Shown here piece after piece: positions 47,587 through 56,979 of a stretch of 64,000 bases of DNA. The DNA comes from Microbulbifer taiwanensis (GTDB lineage: Bacteria > Pseudomonadota > Gammaproteobacteria > Pseudomonadales > Cellvibrionaceae). Position 1 is the stretch's first letter. Each line of letters starts with the position of its first letter. Under the pieces are notes generated by a model that worked only from the letters and a program-made list of their open reading frames with translations, ran no database searches and was not told the origin of the DNA. The stretch spans positions 1 through 64,000 of the forward strand of contig NZ_JACZFR010000047.1 of the NCBI RefSeq assembly GCF_014904815.1, read 5' to 3'. The position numbers and the translations under genes are program-made.

Positions 47587-47858
47587 AGTGATGAGCAGCC
47601 GATTGCAGTTTGTATGGGGGCGCGCGTATAAGTTAGTGAATCGCCACTGAAATTCAGCGCCTCGGGCATGGTAGCACGCGATACTTTACGAGTGCCCTCT
47701 CCCGCTTGCCACTGCACTCAAGCGCGCCTGCCCGGCAAAGCGGCGCAGACAGCTGGAAGTTGTCGTGGGCACCGGCGCCATTGCCCTGTAAGATTGCCTT
47801 TGCCAGTGGCCTCTCTGTGGGGCCGGGGCCTTCATCAAATCCCTTTGTCGGAGTCACC

Positions 47859-49247
47859 ATGAGTCAGTCTGATCGTCGTTCCTGGCTGGACAATTTACCC
47901 GCGGCCTTCCAGGCCTACCGCAATGGCCGCAGACTGGATGAAGTGGAATGCATAGTTCCCGACCTAAACGGTATGTCCCGCGGCAAGGCAATGCCAGTGA
48001 AAAACTTCTCACCGGACAAACCCATCTTCCTGCCGATTTCCATTTTCTACCAGACCATCACCGGCCAGGATGTGGAGATGGACATAGTCAACCAGTGGGC
48101 CGAGAGCGACATGGTACTGGTGCCGGATATGTCGACGGCGATGGCGGCCCCCTGGGCCAAGCAGCCGACGCTGCAGATCATCCACGACCTGCAGGATTTC
48201 GACGGCAGGCCTGTTTCCTGTGCGCCGAGGAATATCCTCAAACACGTTATCGGCCTGTACGAACAGCGGGGCTGGAAACCGGTAGTCGCGCCCGAGCTGG
48301 AGTTCTACCTGACCCAGCCGAACACCGACCCCAACGAGCCGATACAGCCACCGGTCGGTCGCAGCGGACGTTCCGGTACGGCGCTGCAATCCTACTCCAT
48401 GTCTGCCGTCGATGAATACGGACCGGTAATCGACACCATTTACGACTATGCCGAGGCCGCCGGCCTGCATATCGAATCGGTGATCCAGGAGGATGGCGCC
48501 GGGCAGGTGGAGTTCAACCTCACCCACGGCGACCCGCTGTTACTGGCCGACCAGGTCTTCTATTTCAAGCGCATCATCAAGGAGGCCGCACTCAACAACG
48601 GCATCTTCGCCACCTTTATGGCCAAGCCCATGCGCGACCAGCCCGGCAGCGCCATGCATGTGCACCAGAGCGTGGTGGATATTGCCAGCGGGCGGAATAT
48701 TTTCTCCGATGAGCGCGGCAATGCGACCGACCTTTTCCGCCATTTTATCGGCGGCACCCAGAAACACCTGATCGAGGTGATGCCGTTTATTGCACCGAAC
48801 GTCAATTCCTATCGGCGCTTTGAATCGGCGGCCAACTCCAGTGCGCCGACCAACCTCGCCTGGGGCCATGACAACCGCGCCACGGGATTGCGGGTGCCGC
48901 ACTCGGGCGCCCAGGATCGCCGCCTTGAGAACCGCGTGATCGGCGTGGACACCAACCCCTACCTGTCGATTGCGGCGAGCCTGGTTTGCGGATACCTGGG
49001 GATGGTGAACAAAATTGAACCGGGCGCGCCGGCAGAGGGTGAGCTGGATGACGAACAGCAGGCGCAATCCTACATTCCCACCACCTTCGACGAGGCACTG
49101 CGTATTTTTGAGGATGCGGATGAGATTCACCAGGCGCTCGGCGGGGACTTCTGCCAGCTGTATGCGGAAGTCAAAAAGGAAGAGCTGCGCCAGTTCCACC
49201 GGGAGATATCACCGTGGGAACGGGAATACCTGTTGCTGAATGTGTGA
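47859..49247 (+). CDS. Glutamine-synthetase-family ligase (gamma-glutamylpolyamine synthetase type)
   Basis: 462 residues from the ATG at 47859, which has GGAG six bases upstream; a longer frame starts at 47706 but its first 51 residues look non-coding. Family blocks: VVAPELEFYL with the metal-binding Glu, EDGAGQVEFNL, GSAMHVHQSV with the ATP-site His, NSYRRFESA, and the C-terminal RVPHSGAQDRRLENRV. The lack of the bacterial adenylylation loop and the general look point to the PuuA-like or GlnA3-like group that joins glutamate to putrescine or another amine rather than ammonia. No other polyamine-degradation gene is adjacent. Confidence 0.88.
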   Translation: MSQSDRRSWLDNLPAAFQAYRNGRRLDEVECIVPDLNGMSRGKAMPVKNFSPDKPIFLPISIFYQTITGQDVEMDIVNQWAESDMVLVPDMSTAMAAPWAKQPTLQIIHDLQDFDGRPVSCAPRNILKHVIGLYEQRGWKPVVAPELEFYLTQPNTDPNEPIQPPVGRSGRSGTALQSYSMSAVDEYGPVIDTIYDYAEAAGLHIESVIQEDGAGQVEFNLTHGDPLLLADQVFYFKRIIKEAALNNGIFATFMAKPMRDQPGSAMHVHQSVVDIASGRNIFSDERGNATDLFRHFIGGTQKHLIEVMPFIAPNVNSYRRFESAANSSAPTNLAWGHDNRATGLRVPHSGAQDRRLENRVIGVDTNPYLSIAASLVCGYLGMVNKIEPGAPAEGELDDEQQAQSYIPTTFDEALRIFEDADEIHQALGGDFCQLYAEVKKEELRQFHREISPWEREYLLLNV

Positions 49248-49697
49248 GGGATTTCTTGGATACTACATTGTACCCGCAGGCCATGCCCAAGCAATACACT
49301 CGATCAATAGCATAGGCGCTTTCAGAGCGATTCTTAAACCAGACATATTTGATGCCGACTCCAAATTCATGTATGAATGGTATTACTAACGGAAGCGCCC
49401 TCAGTGATAAGGGCTCCCAAGGCGCTGTAGCCGCCAGCCATGAGAAAGGCGAACTACAGGTTTTTCAGATAGAGCGATGAGTAGTTACTGAACCGTTAAG
49501 AAGTCCAACAGGATACGCAAGCCGACAGCATAGGCATACTCAACCATTGGCCCTGCGGTCCCGGAATTTTGTATCAGCTGGCACAGAAATCTAAGAGTGA
49601 CCAATTCCAACATAGAACAAATAAAATTTCTGGTAGCCAGCAACTGCTTGATGAACAATCCCATCTGAAGTCAATTAACAGATACTCTATAAATCAT
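49248..49697. other. Intergenic region, nothing recognised
   Basis: 450 bases between the glutamine-synthetase-family gene and the DUF4124 gene. Composition is lower in GC than the flanking genes. No complete gene, repeat, tRNA or clear terminator was found; the last 130 bases are open in the frame of the next gene but look unlike coding sequence. Confidence 0.5.
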
Positions 49698-50201
49698 ATG
49701 GAACAGGTTAACAGGATATTATTTCGCATGCTTCTTGCCTCATTTATGCTCGTAGCTGTTGGGGCAAAATCAGATATCTATTCATGGGTAGACGAGGACG
49801 GAAAAAAGCATTTTGGTGATAAGGTTCCGAAGAAGTACCAGAATCAAGCCAACCCTGTTGCACTGAGTGTTCACAAGCCGAGCAGTGAGGAAATAAAGGC
49901 TGCGGAAGACCGATACAGGGAATCCAGAAAGGTAACGAGAAGAATCGAGCGTGGCCGGAAAGCGGCCGATCTTCAGCGGCAGCTACCGGTACTGCCAAGC
50001 AGAAAGGCGAAAACAGAGACAGCCCCAAAAACACAATTCCAGGACGAGCACGAGCAAAAATTGGCAGAGTACAATGAAAGCGTCAAGTGCTTTGAACTCT
50101 GCCGAGTTGAAATTCCAAAATTCCCATCCGGAACTACCTTCGATATGTCCTATTGTGGACACTGCAAGGATTTACCCAAGCCGAAGAGGGATCCTGACTA
50201 A
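49698..50201 (+). CDS. DUF4124-domain exported protein with a Cys-rich tail
   Basis: 167 residues from the ATG at 49698 (MEQVNRILFRMLLASFML), which opens a signal peptide ending near VGAKS. The DUF4124 motif follows at once (IYSWVDEDGKKHFGDKVP). The middle is basic and helical (ESRKVTRRIERGRKAADLQRQ). The C-terminal 50 residues contain CFELC and CGHC, four cysteines that could form disulfides in the periplasm or bind metal. DUF4124 has no settled function. A longer frame begins at 49569, but its first 43 residues precede the signal peptide and are discarded. Confidence 0.8.
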   Translation: MEQVNRILFRMLLASFMLVAVGAKSDIYSWVDEDGKKHFGDKVPKKYQNQANPVALSVHKPSSEEIKAAEDRYRESRKVTRRIERGRKAADLQRQLPVLPSRKAKTETAPKTQFQDEHEQKLAEYNESVKCFELCRVEIPKFPSGTTFDMSYCGHCKDLPKPKRDPD

Positions 50202-50392
50202 CATACACTCACGCGCAGAGTATGAAGATCAATGGAATGAAGGGGGCGACAAGACGTAGAGGAATAAAGTGTGTAGCCCCCTGCCACTACTTTCTGGATG
50301 CCTTGCATGATGGTTGCCTGGAAGCAGAAGCGGTACAGAATCGTCTCTTTAACCAGGTTTTAGTCACTGCCCCGATCACATGCCTTAAGAGA

Positions 50393-51604
50393 TCAGTGAG
50401 CGAGCACCGGCCTCTGCGCCGTTTCCCGCCCCCCGCCGACGGACATGCCGCACAGCCAGCGCAATATATTCACCCGCTGAATTACTGCGTAGCCACCGAT
50501 ACATCCCGCCACCGTCAGCACCAGCAACACCAGCGCCTCTAGCCCGATTGGCAGCACAAAGGGTTTCAGCCACCAGGCGAAGACGATAATCAGTGTCTGG
50601 TGCAAAATGTACCAGGGCAGTATGGCCGGGTTGCTGTAGCGCAGCACCGGGCTCGGGCGGTTCAGGTAGCGACCGGCCAAGCCCACCACGCAGAATATCC
50701 ACGCCCAGTGATTCAGGGCCACCAGGGTGCCGACGATAAGCCGCGTGCCCAGGTGCGCCTCGAGATCGGCCTCCAGGTTCGGGAAGGCGCCGTTGCGTTC
50801 GGCCAGTATCAGCAGGTAGCAGGCGACACCCAGGCACAGGAAGACCCGGCGCCGGTCAATCACAAACTGCCACCAGCGCGGCTGCAGCGCGAACAGGTAG
50901 CCGAACACGAATACCAGAAAGTAGCGCCCGTGGTTGTACCAGTCGTCCAGCAACGCGTGGGTCGACGGGAAGCGTGCGCGCAGGAACAGCCACACCAGCA
51001 TCAGCGCGAGTACCACCGCGGCAATGACCACCAGCGGCGGCAGTCGCTGCAAGCCCCCGCCCTGTGCCAGCCGCTGTAGGGGCCCGCTCAATAGCAACAG
51101 CAACAGGCTGTACAGCCACAGGTAGGGCAGGAACCAGAGGTGATTCCAGGTCAGCAGGCCGATGGGCGTGTGGTGCCCGGTCAGCAGGTCGGTGCGCGGG
51201 TTGATGTACTGGGCCCAGAAGCGGAAGTAGCCCGGCTCTATCAGGTCCTGGCTGAGCGCCTCGAAATACACCTGGGGCACGACTATCACGAACATGCCGA
51301 ACAGCAGCGGCACCAGCAGGCGCCGGCTACGCAGCCGGGCCAGGTGCAGGCTGTTTGCGGAACCGCCGCCCCGCCGCTGTGCCAGGGCCAGCGCCATCGC
51401 CGAGATAAAGAACAGCAGCGACATGCGCCAGGGCGAGGTCAGCATCATCAGGTTCTGCAGCCACACCGAAGTCTGCTCGCTCTTGATATGCCAGCCCCAG
51501 TCGGCCACGTAATACATGCCCAGGTGGTACAGAATCAGCACCGCGAATGCCAGGGTGCGCAGCCAGTCGATATCGTATCGACGCTCAGTGCCGGGTTGTG
51601 TCAT
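50393..51604 (-). CDS. Membrane acyltransferase, family 3 (OpgC-like)
   Basis: 403 residues with about ten membrane helices. The family opening is YDIDWLRTLAFAVLILYHLGMYY with Asp, Arg and His placed as in acyltransferase 3 proteins; WHLWFLPYLWLY-type sequence (NHLWFLPYLWLY) and WYILHQTLII are later conserved blocks. Such proteins move acyl or succinyl groups onto sugars or lipids at the inner membrane. It is divergent from a LytTR regulator with 150 bases between them, a pairing that suggests the regulator controls it. The acceptor is unknown. Confidence 0.87.
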   Translation of the reverse strand: MTQPGTERRYDIDWLRTLAFAVLILYHLGMYYVADWGWHIKSEQTSVWLQNLMMLTSPWRMSLLFFISAMALALAQRRGGGSANSLHLARLRSRRLLVPLLFGMFVIVVPQVYFEALSQDLIEPGYFRFWAQYINPRTDLLTGHHTPIGLLTWNHLWFLPYLWLYSLLLLLLSGPLQRLAQGGGLQRLPPLVVIAAVVLALMLVWLFLRARFPSTHALLDDWYNHGRYFLVFVFGYLFALQPRWWQFVIDRRRVFLCLGVACYLLILAERNGAFPNLEADLEAHLGTRLIVGTLVALNHWAWIFCVVGLAGRYLNRPSPVLRYSNPAILPWYILHQTLIIVFAWWLKPFVLPIGLEALVLLVLTVAGCIGGYAVIQRVNILRWLCGMSVGGGRETAQRPVLAH

Positions 51605-51754
51605 GATTTTGCTCCGTCGTTTTTACGTTGGCGGCATTCTGGCAAAGCAGTGCCCGGCGGGGCGCAAAGGAGGCCATACCGCCCGGTCCCGGGGACAAGC
51701 GGTGGCATACGGGGATGAAATTACACCGGATAAGGGAGCGGTGACAGCAGCGAG

Positions 51755-52666
51755 ATGAGCAACGGATACCAGAATCAGGCGATTGAGCGGACGACACCAC
51801 CGCTCACCCGGTGGATCGAGCGGTTTGACCGGCACCGGACGCTGTACATCTATCTGGCGCTGGCCTCCCATATTTTCATCAGCAACACCATCAATGCGCT
51901 TTCGGTCTGGGCAGATCACAACCGCGGCGGCGCTGCCGCTATCCAGTTGTGGGAGCCCTTCGCCTGGGAGTACACCAGTGCCCTCAGCGTCTTCGCCCTT
52001 TTTCCATTCCTGCTGCTCGCCTTCCGGCGCAGTCCGCCACGCCTGACCCATATCGGCCGGCAACTCGGCTGGCACCTGCTCGCAACCATCCTCTTTGCCG
52101 CGGCCCATGTCTCCCTGATGGTGCTGCTGCGGGAGCTGCTATATGCACTCGACGGCGGCAACTACGACTTCGGGCCCTGGCTGCCGGAGTTCTGGTACGA
52201 ATACCGCAAGGACGCCTGGGGTTATTTCAGCTACTTCTGCGTCTACCACGTATGCCGCCTGGCCTACGGCCGCCTGAAGGGTGAAGCCAGTCTGATAACG
52301 GAAAGTGAACCAGCGGCGGGGGCGGCGACAACACAGACGGTGCCGGAACACTTCCTGGTCAGGAAGCTCGACAAGGAGTTCCTGGTGCGAGTAGCGGATA
52401 TAGACTGGATCGAATCGGCCGGCAACTATGTCAACCTGCACAGCTGTGGGCGTATCTACCCCCTGCGGGGCACCTTGACCAGTATTGCCGAGCGCCTCGC
52501 CCCGGCTGGCTTCAGCCGCATTCACCGCGGGCTGGTGGTCAACCACAACGCCATCGAACATATCAGTCTCCAGTCCAGCGGCGACGGCGAGGTGCAGTTG
52601 CGCTGCGGCAAGTTGCTGAACCTGTCGCGCAGCTACCGGGATACTTTCAAGCAGGCGCTGGCCTGA
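51755..52666 (+). CDS. Membrane-bound LytTR-type transcriptional regulator
   Basis: 303 residues. The N-terminal half has about four membrane helices (YLALASHIFISNTINALSVW; ALSVFALFPFLLLAF; LLATILFAAAHVSLMVLL; and one near 145) and no receiver domain. The C-terminal 100 residues form a LytTR DNA-binding domain (VADIDWIESAGNYVNLH; RIHRGLVVNHNAIEHI; LNLSRSYRD). It should bind direct repeats upstream of its targets in response to a membrane signal. The likely target is the divergent acyltransferase gene. A start a few codons downstream cannot be excluded. Confidence 0.88.
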   Translation: MSNGYQNQAIERTTPPLTRWIERFDRHRTLYIYLALASHIFISNTINALSVWADHNRGGAAAIQLWEPFAWEYTSALSVFALFPFLLLAFRRSPPRLTHIGRQLGWHLLATILFAAAHVSLMVLLRELLYALDGGNYDFGPWLPEFWYEYRKDAWGYFSYFCVYHVCRLAYGRLKGEASLITESEPAAGAATTQTVPEHFLVRKLDKEFLVRVADIDWIESAGNYVNLHSCGRIYPLRGTLTSIAERLAPAGFSRIHRGLVVNHNAIEHISLQSSGDGEVQLRCGKLLNLSRSYRDTFKQALA

Positions 52667-52784
52667 CCGGTGCCAGGGTAAAAGGGCGGCCGAATACAGA
52701 CACCAGCAGGCAGCGTCCGCGGCTTGACCAGCCCCCAGGCAATTCCACGTTTGTGTCCCCGGACTGCCGTCCCGCCTTGCAAAC

Positions 52785-52802
52785 GATAAACATTCTCATT
52801 AG
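52785..52802. promoter_or_regulatory. Candidate Fur box upstream of the TonB receptor
   Basis: GATAAACATTCTCATTAG fits the Fur consensus (GATAATNATNNTCATTATC type) with a few mismatches and lies about 36-53 bases before the receptor start, a usual place for iron repression. Confidence 0.7.
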
Positions 52803-52837
52803 TATCCGCACCCTAACACCAACCAGGGGGATACAGG

Positions 52838-55003
52838 ATGTACAGCACATCACCCAATCGCGTTCCGTTTGCCCGCCGGGGTCTCGCCACCGCCATCGTT
52901 TGCGCCGCTGCCAGCCCGCTGGCCCTTGCCCAGGCTGCAGAAAACAGCAGTGTCGACAGGCAGGAGCCAATCGAGGAAGTGGTGGTGGTCAGCCGCTACA
53001 TCACCAATGACCGGCTGGATACCGCTACCGGCCTGGGACTCACGCTCTACGAAACGCCGCAATCCGTGAGTGTGGTCACCGCGCAGCGCATCGCCGACCA
53101 GGACCTGGACTCCCTGACCGACGTGGTGAACAACGCAGCCGGCGTGTCCGCCCGGGCCCAGGACAGCACCCGCCACACCTATTCCTCCCGCGGCTTCGCC
53201 ATCAACAATTACCAGGTCGACGGCATTCCGATTTACTGGCAACCGGGCGGCAACGCCGGCGAAACCCAGTCGGACATGAGCCTGTATGAGCGTGTGGAAA
53301 TCGTGCGCGGCGCCACCGGCCTGCTCACCGGCGCGGGCAACCCGTCCGCGTCCATCAACCTGGTACGCAAGCACGCCGACAGCAAAGAATTTACCGGTTC
53401 ACTGGACGTGTCTGCCGGTCGCTGGAATACCTACACCACCACGGCCGATATCAGCACGCCGCTCAATGCGTCCGGCTCGGTGCGCGGCCGCTTCGTCAGT
53501 CACTTCCAGGACGGAGAGTCCTTCCGCGACCTGGCGGAAGAGAACAAGACCGTGTTCTACGGCGTGATCGACGCCGACCTCACCGAACAGACACTGTTGC
53601 GTGTTGGCGCCAGCCGCCAGGAGAACGAGCCCAGCGCCTCCACCTGGGGCGGACTGCCCACCTGGCACGCGGACGGCAGCCGCACCGACTGGGACCGAAG
53701 CAAGACGCTCGCCGCAGACTGGACCTCCTGGTCCTCCACCGTAGAGCACTACTACCTGGATCTGGTGCACGACTTCGGCGACTGGCAGGCCAAGTTCAGC
53801 GTCAACAACAACATCAACGCCTCCGACCAGAAGCTGCTCTACCTCTACGGCACACCGGACAGGGAAACCGGCTTGGGTATGGGCGCCTCTCCCCGCAATG
53901 CGGCCACCGAGCGCGACCAGACCAGTGTCAGTTTCCAGCTGAGCGGCGCCTACACGCTGCTGGGCCGCGACCACGAATTGACCCTGGGCGTCGTGGACCA
54001 CAAAGACGACAGCTTTGCGACTTCCCACGCGCGCAGCGAAATTGCCGCTGTGGGCGATTTCAATAAGTGGGATGGCAGCTACCCGCAGCCCACCTGGGGC
54101 GAAAACAATGTCGATATCGACCAGACCACCGAGCAGTTCGGCGTTTACGCCGCGACCCGCCTGAGCGTTACCGACGCCTTCAAGGTCATCCTCGGTGGGC
54201 GCGTCGCCGACTGGGAACAGAGCGGTCTCTACTACGGCACACCGCAGGAATTCGGCGATGAGGAGGTATTTATTCCCTACGCCGGTGCAGTCTATGCGAT
54301 CGACGACCAGCACAGTGTCTACGCCAGCTACGCGGAAATTTTCCAGCCGCAGAACCTGCAGGATCGCTACGGCAACTTCCTCGACCCGATTACCGGCAAG
54401 AGCAAGGAGCTGGGCCTCAAGAGCCTGTTCTTCGACGGCGCCCTGCAGACCACCGTGTCCGTATTCGACATTTTGCAGGATGACCTGGGTCAGCCCGACG
54501 GCAATTTCCCGGTGCCGGGTATCGACAACAGCCAGGCCTATTACGCCGCCGAAGGCGCCGGCAGCCAGGGTTACGAACTGGAAGTGGTGGGCGAGCTGAT
54601 GCCCGGCTGGGACCTGAGCTTCAGCTACACCAACTTCGACGCGGAAGACGCCAACGGCGAGGCGGTCAACACCAGCCAGCCGAGCGAATTGCTGAAATTC
54701 TTCACCACCTACCGCTTCTCCGGGGAGCTGGACGGCCTGACACTGGCCGGCGGTATCAACTGGCAGGGCCGCAACTACACGGATACCACCAACCCGGTCA
54801 CCGGGCAGCCGGAGCGTCTGCAACAGGATGCCTACAGCCTGGTGAGCCTGATGGCCCGCTATCAGTTCACGGAGCAACTCTCGGGCCAGCTCAATGTGCA
54901 CAACCTGCTGGACGAGGAGTACTACAGCCAGATCGGTTTCTACAACCAGCTGGAATTTGGTGAGCCGCGCAACTTCACCGCGTCTCTCAACTACCGTTTC
55001 TAA
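52838..55003 (+). CDS. TonB-dependent siderophore receptor
   Basis: 721 residues. A signal peptide ends near PLALAQA. The TonB box region and plug domain follow (EEVVVVSRYI; TPQSVSVVTAQRIADQDL; VERVEIVRGATGLLTGAGNPSA, here ERVEIVRGATGLL), then a beta barrel ending in the aromatic FTASLNYRF, the usual C-terminal outer-membrane signal. The TIGR01783-type plug and the QSVSVV motif mark it as a siderophore receptor of the FhuE/FpvA branch. It should import a ferric hydroxamate- or peptide-type siderophore across the outer membrane. A Fur box lies just upstream. A terminator follows, and then the DUF3649-PepSY-DUF3325 genes. Its ligand is unknown. Confidence 0.93.
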   Translation: MYSTSPNRVPFARRGLATAIVCAAASPLALAQAAENSSVDRQEPIEEVVVVSRYITNDRLDTATGLGLTLYETPQSVSVVTAQRIADQDLDSLTDVVNNAAGVSARAQDSTRHTYSSRGFAINNYQVDGIPIYWQPGGNAGETQSDMSLYERVEIVRGATGLLTGAGNPSASINLVRKHADSKEFTGSLDVSAGRWNTYTTTADISTPLNASGSVRGRFVSHFQDGESFRDLAEENKTVFYGVIDADLTEQTLLRVGASRQENEPSASTWGGLPTWHADGSRTDWDRSKTLAADWTSWSSTVEHYYLDLVHDFGDWQAKFSVNNNINASDQKLLYLYGTPDRETGLGMGASPRNAATERDQTSVSFQLSGAYTLLGRDHELTLGVVDHKDDSFATSHARSEIAAVGDFNKWDGSYPQPTWGENNVDIDQTTEQFGVYAATRLSVTDAFKVILGGRVADWEQSGLYYGTPQEFGDEEVFIPYAGAVYAIDDQHSVYASYAEIFQPQNLQDRYGNFLDPITGKSKELGLKSLFFDGALQTTVSVFDILQDDLGQPDGNFPVPGIDNSQAYYAAEGAGSQGYELEVVGELMPGWDLSFSYTNFDAEDANGEAVNTSQPSELLKFFTTYRFSGELDGLTLAGGINWQGRNYTDTTNPVTGQPERLQQDAYSLVSLMARYQFTEQLSGQLNVHNLLDEEYYSQIGFYNQLEFGEPRNFTASLNYRF

Positions 55004-55025
55004 GCGGTTCCACTTCCGATCCGGT

Positions 55026-55054
55026 AAACGGCCCCGACACCCGGGGCCGTTTTC
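55026..55054 (+). terminator. Rho-independent terminator after the TonB receptor
   Basis: AAACGGCCCC and GGGGCCGTTTT form a ten-pair GC-rich stem with a short loop and a closing T run. It lies 20 bases after the receptor stop and may reduce read-through into the DUF3649 gene. Confidence 0.85.
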
Positions 55055-55084
55055 CATCCTTCCCCATTCAATCGAGCTGCAACC

Positions 55085-55354
55085 ATGGGTTTACACGGTT
55101 GGCGACTGGTTTCACTGATTGGCGCCGCCCTGCTGGGCGGCTATCTGCTGGCGACCTCTGCAGGAATATTTCTCGGCAGTATCCTGCCCCATTCCCGCAG
55201 CGAGGCGACGCTGATCGCTAACCTGCTGAGCTTTGCCATCTACACCGGCGCCATCATCTGGGTATTTCATCTGCGCAAACCGGGCGTCGCCTGGCTGGCT
55301 CTTTCCCTGGCCAGCGCCGCGCTGTCGCTCGCCGGCCTGGCACTGAGAGGATAA
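55085..55354 (+). CDS. Small membrane protein, DUF3649-like
   Basis: 89 residues with three hydrophobic stretches (LIGAALLGGYLLATSAGIFL; LLSFAIYTGAIIWVFHL; WLALSLASAALSLAGLAL). Size, layout and position between a TonB siderophore receptor and a PepSY protein match the DUF3649 family found in iron-regulated loci. Function is not established. It ends two bases before the next start, so the genes are co-transcribed. Confidence 0.82.
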   Translation: MGLHGWRLVSLIGAALLGGYLLATSAGIFLGSILPHSRSEATLIANLLSFAIYTGAIIWVFHLRKPGVAWLALSLASAALSLAGLALRG

Positions 55355-55356
55355 GG

Positions 55357-56979
55357 ATGGCCACTCAAAATAATACACCCGAACCCAGGGGCGGCTTCCG
55401 CCAGACAATGGCCTGGCTGCACACCTGGGCCGGGCTCAGCCTCGGCTGGCTGCTGTTTTTTATGTTCGCAACCGGCACCGCCGGTTATTTCGATACCGAG
55501 ATCGACCGCTGGATGCAGCCGGAACTGCCGCCGGCACAGATCAACCGGGACAGCCACCGCAGCGCTGCGGTACTGCTGGAAAAGTTGCAGGCGGAAGCGC
55601 CGGGGGCCGACCAGTGGCTGCTGTCCCTGCCCACCGATCGCAACCAACCCTACGCCGGTGTTTTCTGGCGCGGTGCCGACATCGAGGCCGGGGCGAGTGC
55701 CGCTGGGGGCAGACACCTTGTCGACCTGAACAACGGCGATACCCTGCAGGCCCGCGAAACCGGCGGCGGCCAGAAGCTCTACCAGATGCACTGGCTGTTG
55801 CACTACACCAAGCGCGCCTACTCGGATTGGATTATCGGCTTCGCCACCCTGTTTATGCTGGTGGGGCTGATCACCGGCGTGATCATTCACAAAAAGATCT
55901 TCAAGGACTTCTTCACTTTCCGGCCGAACAAGGGCCAGCGCTCCTGGCTGGACGCCCACAATGTGCTCAGCGTGATCACCCTGCCCTTCCAGTTGATGAT
56001 CACCTACTCCGGCCTGATTTTTATGGGCTTTTCCTTTATGCCGCTGGTCGTCGCCGCCCAGTATGGCGCCGACGGCCGCAGCCAGTTTTTTGATGAAGTG
56101 TTCAGCCCGCCGGGCCTGGTGGAAAGCGCCGGCGCGCCCGCATCCCTGGCACCATTAACGGGACCGATTGACGAAGCCGAGCGCCGCTGGGGACAGGGGC
56201 GTATCCGCAGCATCGATATCCGCCACCCGGGCCACAGCAACGCGCGCATCGTCATCTCAGAGGATACCGGCCGGAGCGTCGCCGCCGGCGCGGGGCGCCT
56301 GATCTTCGACGGCGTCAGCGGCGCTCTGCTGCACGATGCACCCTCCGCCTCCTCCACCGCCAAGGGTGTGCGCGATGTGTTCCTCGGCCTGCATGAGGGG
56401 CTATTCGCCCCGCCCGCAATGCGCTGGCTGTATTTTTTCTCCGGCCTGCTGGGCACGGGCATGGTGGCCACCGGGTTGATCATCTGGTCCGTCAAGCGCC
56501 GCCAGCAGGCCGCCCGGAAAACCGGCAGCGCCCGGCGCGGGCTGGTACTGGTGGAAAAACTCAATGTGGGGACCCTGGCCGGCCTGCCCGCTGGCATCGC
56601 CGCCTACTTCTGGGCCAACCGGCTGTTGCCGGCCGATCTGCCGACCCGCGCCGACTGGGAAGCCCACGCCCTCTTCCTTACCTGGCTGGCCCTGCTGATA
56701 CACGCGGCACTGCGCCCCCGTCAAAGCGCCTGGCGCGAACAGCTCTCCCTGGCCGCGATGGCCTTTGCGGCCATACCGCTGATCAATGCGCTCACGACCG
56801 ATCGGCACCTGGGGCACAGCCTCGCCTCCGGCGACTGGGTCTTTGCCGGCTTTGACCTGACCCTACTCGTCATAGGGGCACTGTTCGGCTGGGCGGCCTG
56901 GTTTGCCGGCCGCGGGGCGCGAAAGGCCCGCAAAGCCCCGGCAACGGTTTCGCCCGCGGCCATCGGAGAGGCATCGTGA
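55357..56979 (+). CDS. PepSY-associated inner-membrane protein (iron-regulated)
   Basis: 540 residues with about seven membrane helices. The start matches PepSY_TM proteins (MAWLHTWAGLSLGWLLFFMF), with two soluble segments and conserved His-bearing sites (YQMHWLLHYTKRAY; DVFLGLHEGLFA). Relatives near siderophore receptors are thought to reduce ferric siderophores or help release iron in the periplasm; this is known for a few members only. It overlaps the next gene by four bases (GTGA). Confidence 0.9.
   Translation: MATQNNTPEPRGGFRQTMAWLHTWAGLSLGWLLFFMFATGTAGYFDTEIDRWMQPELPPAQINRDSHRSAAVLLEKLQAEAPGADQWLLSLPTDRNQPYAGVFWRGADIEAGASAAGGRHLVDLNNGDTLQARETGGGQKLYQMHWLLHYTKRAYSDWIIGFATLFMLVGLITGVIIHKKIFKDFFTFRPNKGQRSWLDAHNVLSVITLPFQLMITYSGLIFMGFSFMPLVVAAQYGADGRSQFFDEVFSPPGLVESAGAPASLAPLTGPIDEAERRWGQGRIRSIDIRHPGHSNARIVISEDTGRSVAAGAGRLIFDGVSGALLHDAPSASSTAKGVRDVFLGLHEGLFAPPAMRWLYFFSGLLGTGMVATGLIIWSVKRRQQAARKTGSARRGLVLVEKLNVGTLAGLPAGIAAYFWANRLLPADLPTRADWEAHALFLTWLALLIHAALRPRQSAWREQLSLAAMAFAAIPLINALTTDRHLGHSLASGDWVFAGFDLTLLVIGALFGWAAWFAGRGARKARKAPATVSPAAIGEAS

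Noticed and set aside
49569-49697. Upstream extension of the DUF4124 protein by 43 residues
   Set aside because: The signal peptide begins at the ATG at 49698, and the extension has no family support.
53399-55057. A 552-codon minus-strand frame opposite the TonB receptor
   Set aside because: The receptor on the plus strand has a signal peptide, plug and C-terminal Phe; the antisense frame has no recognisable domain.
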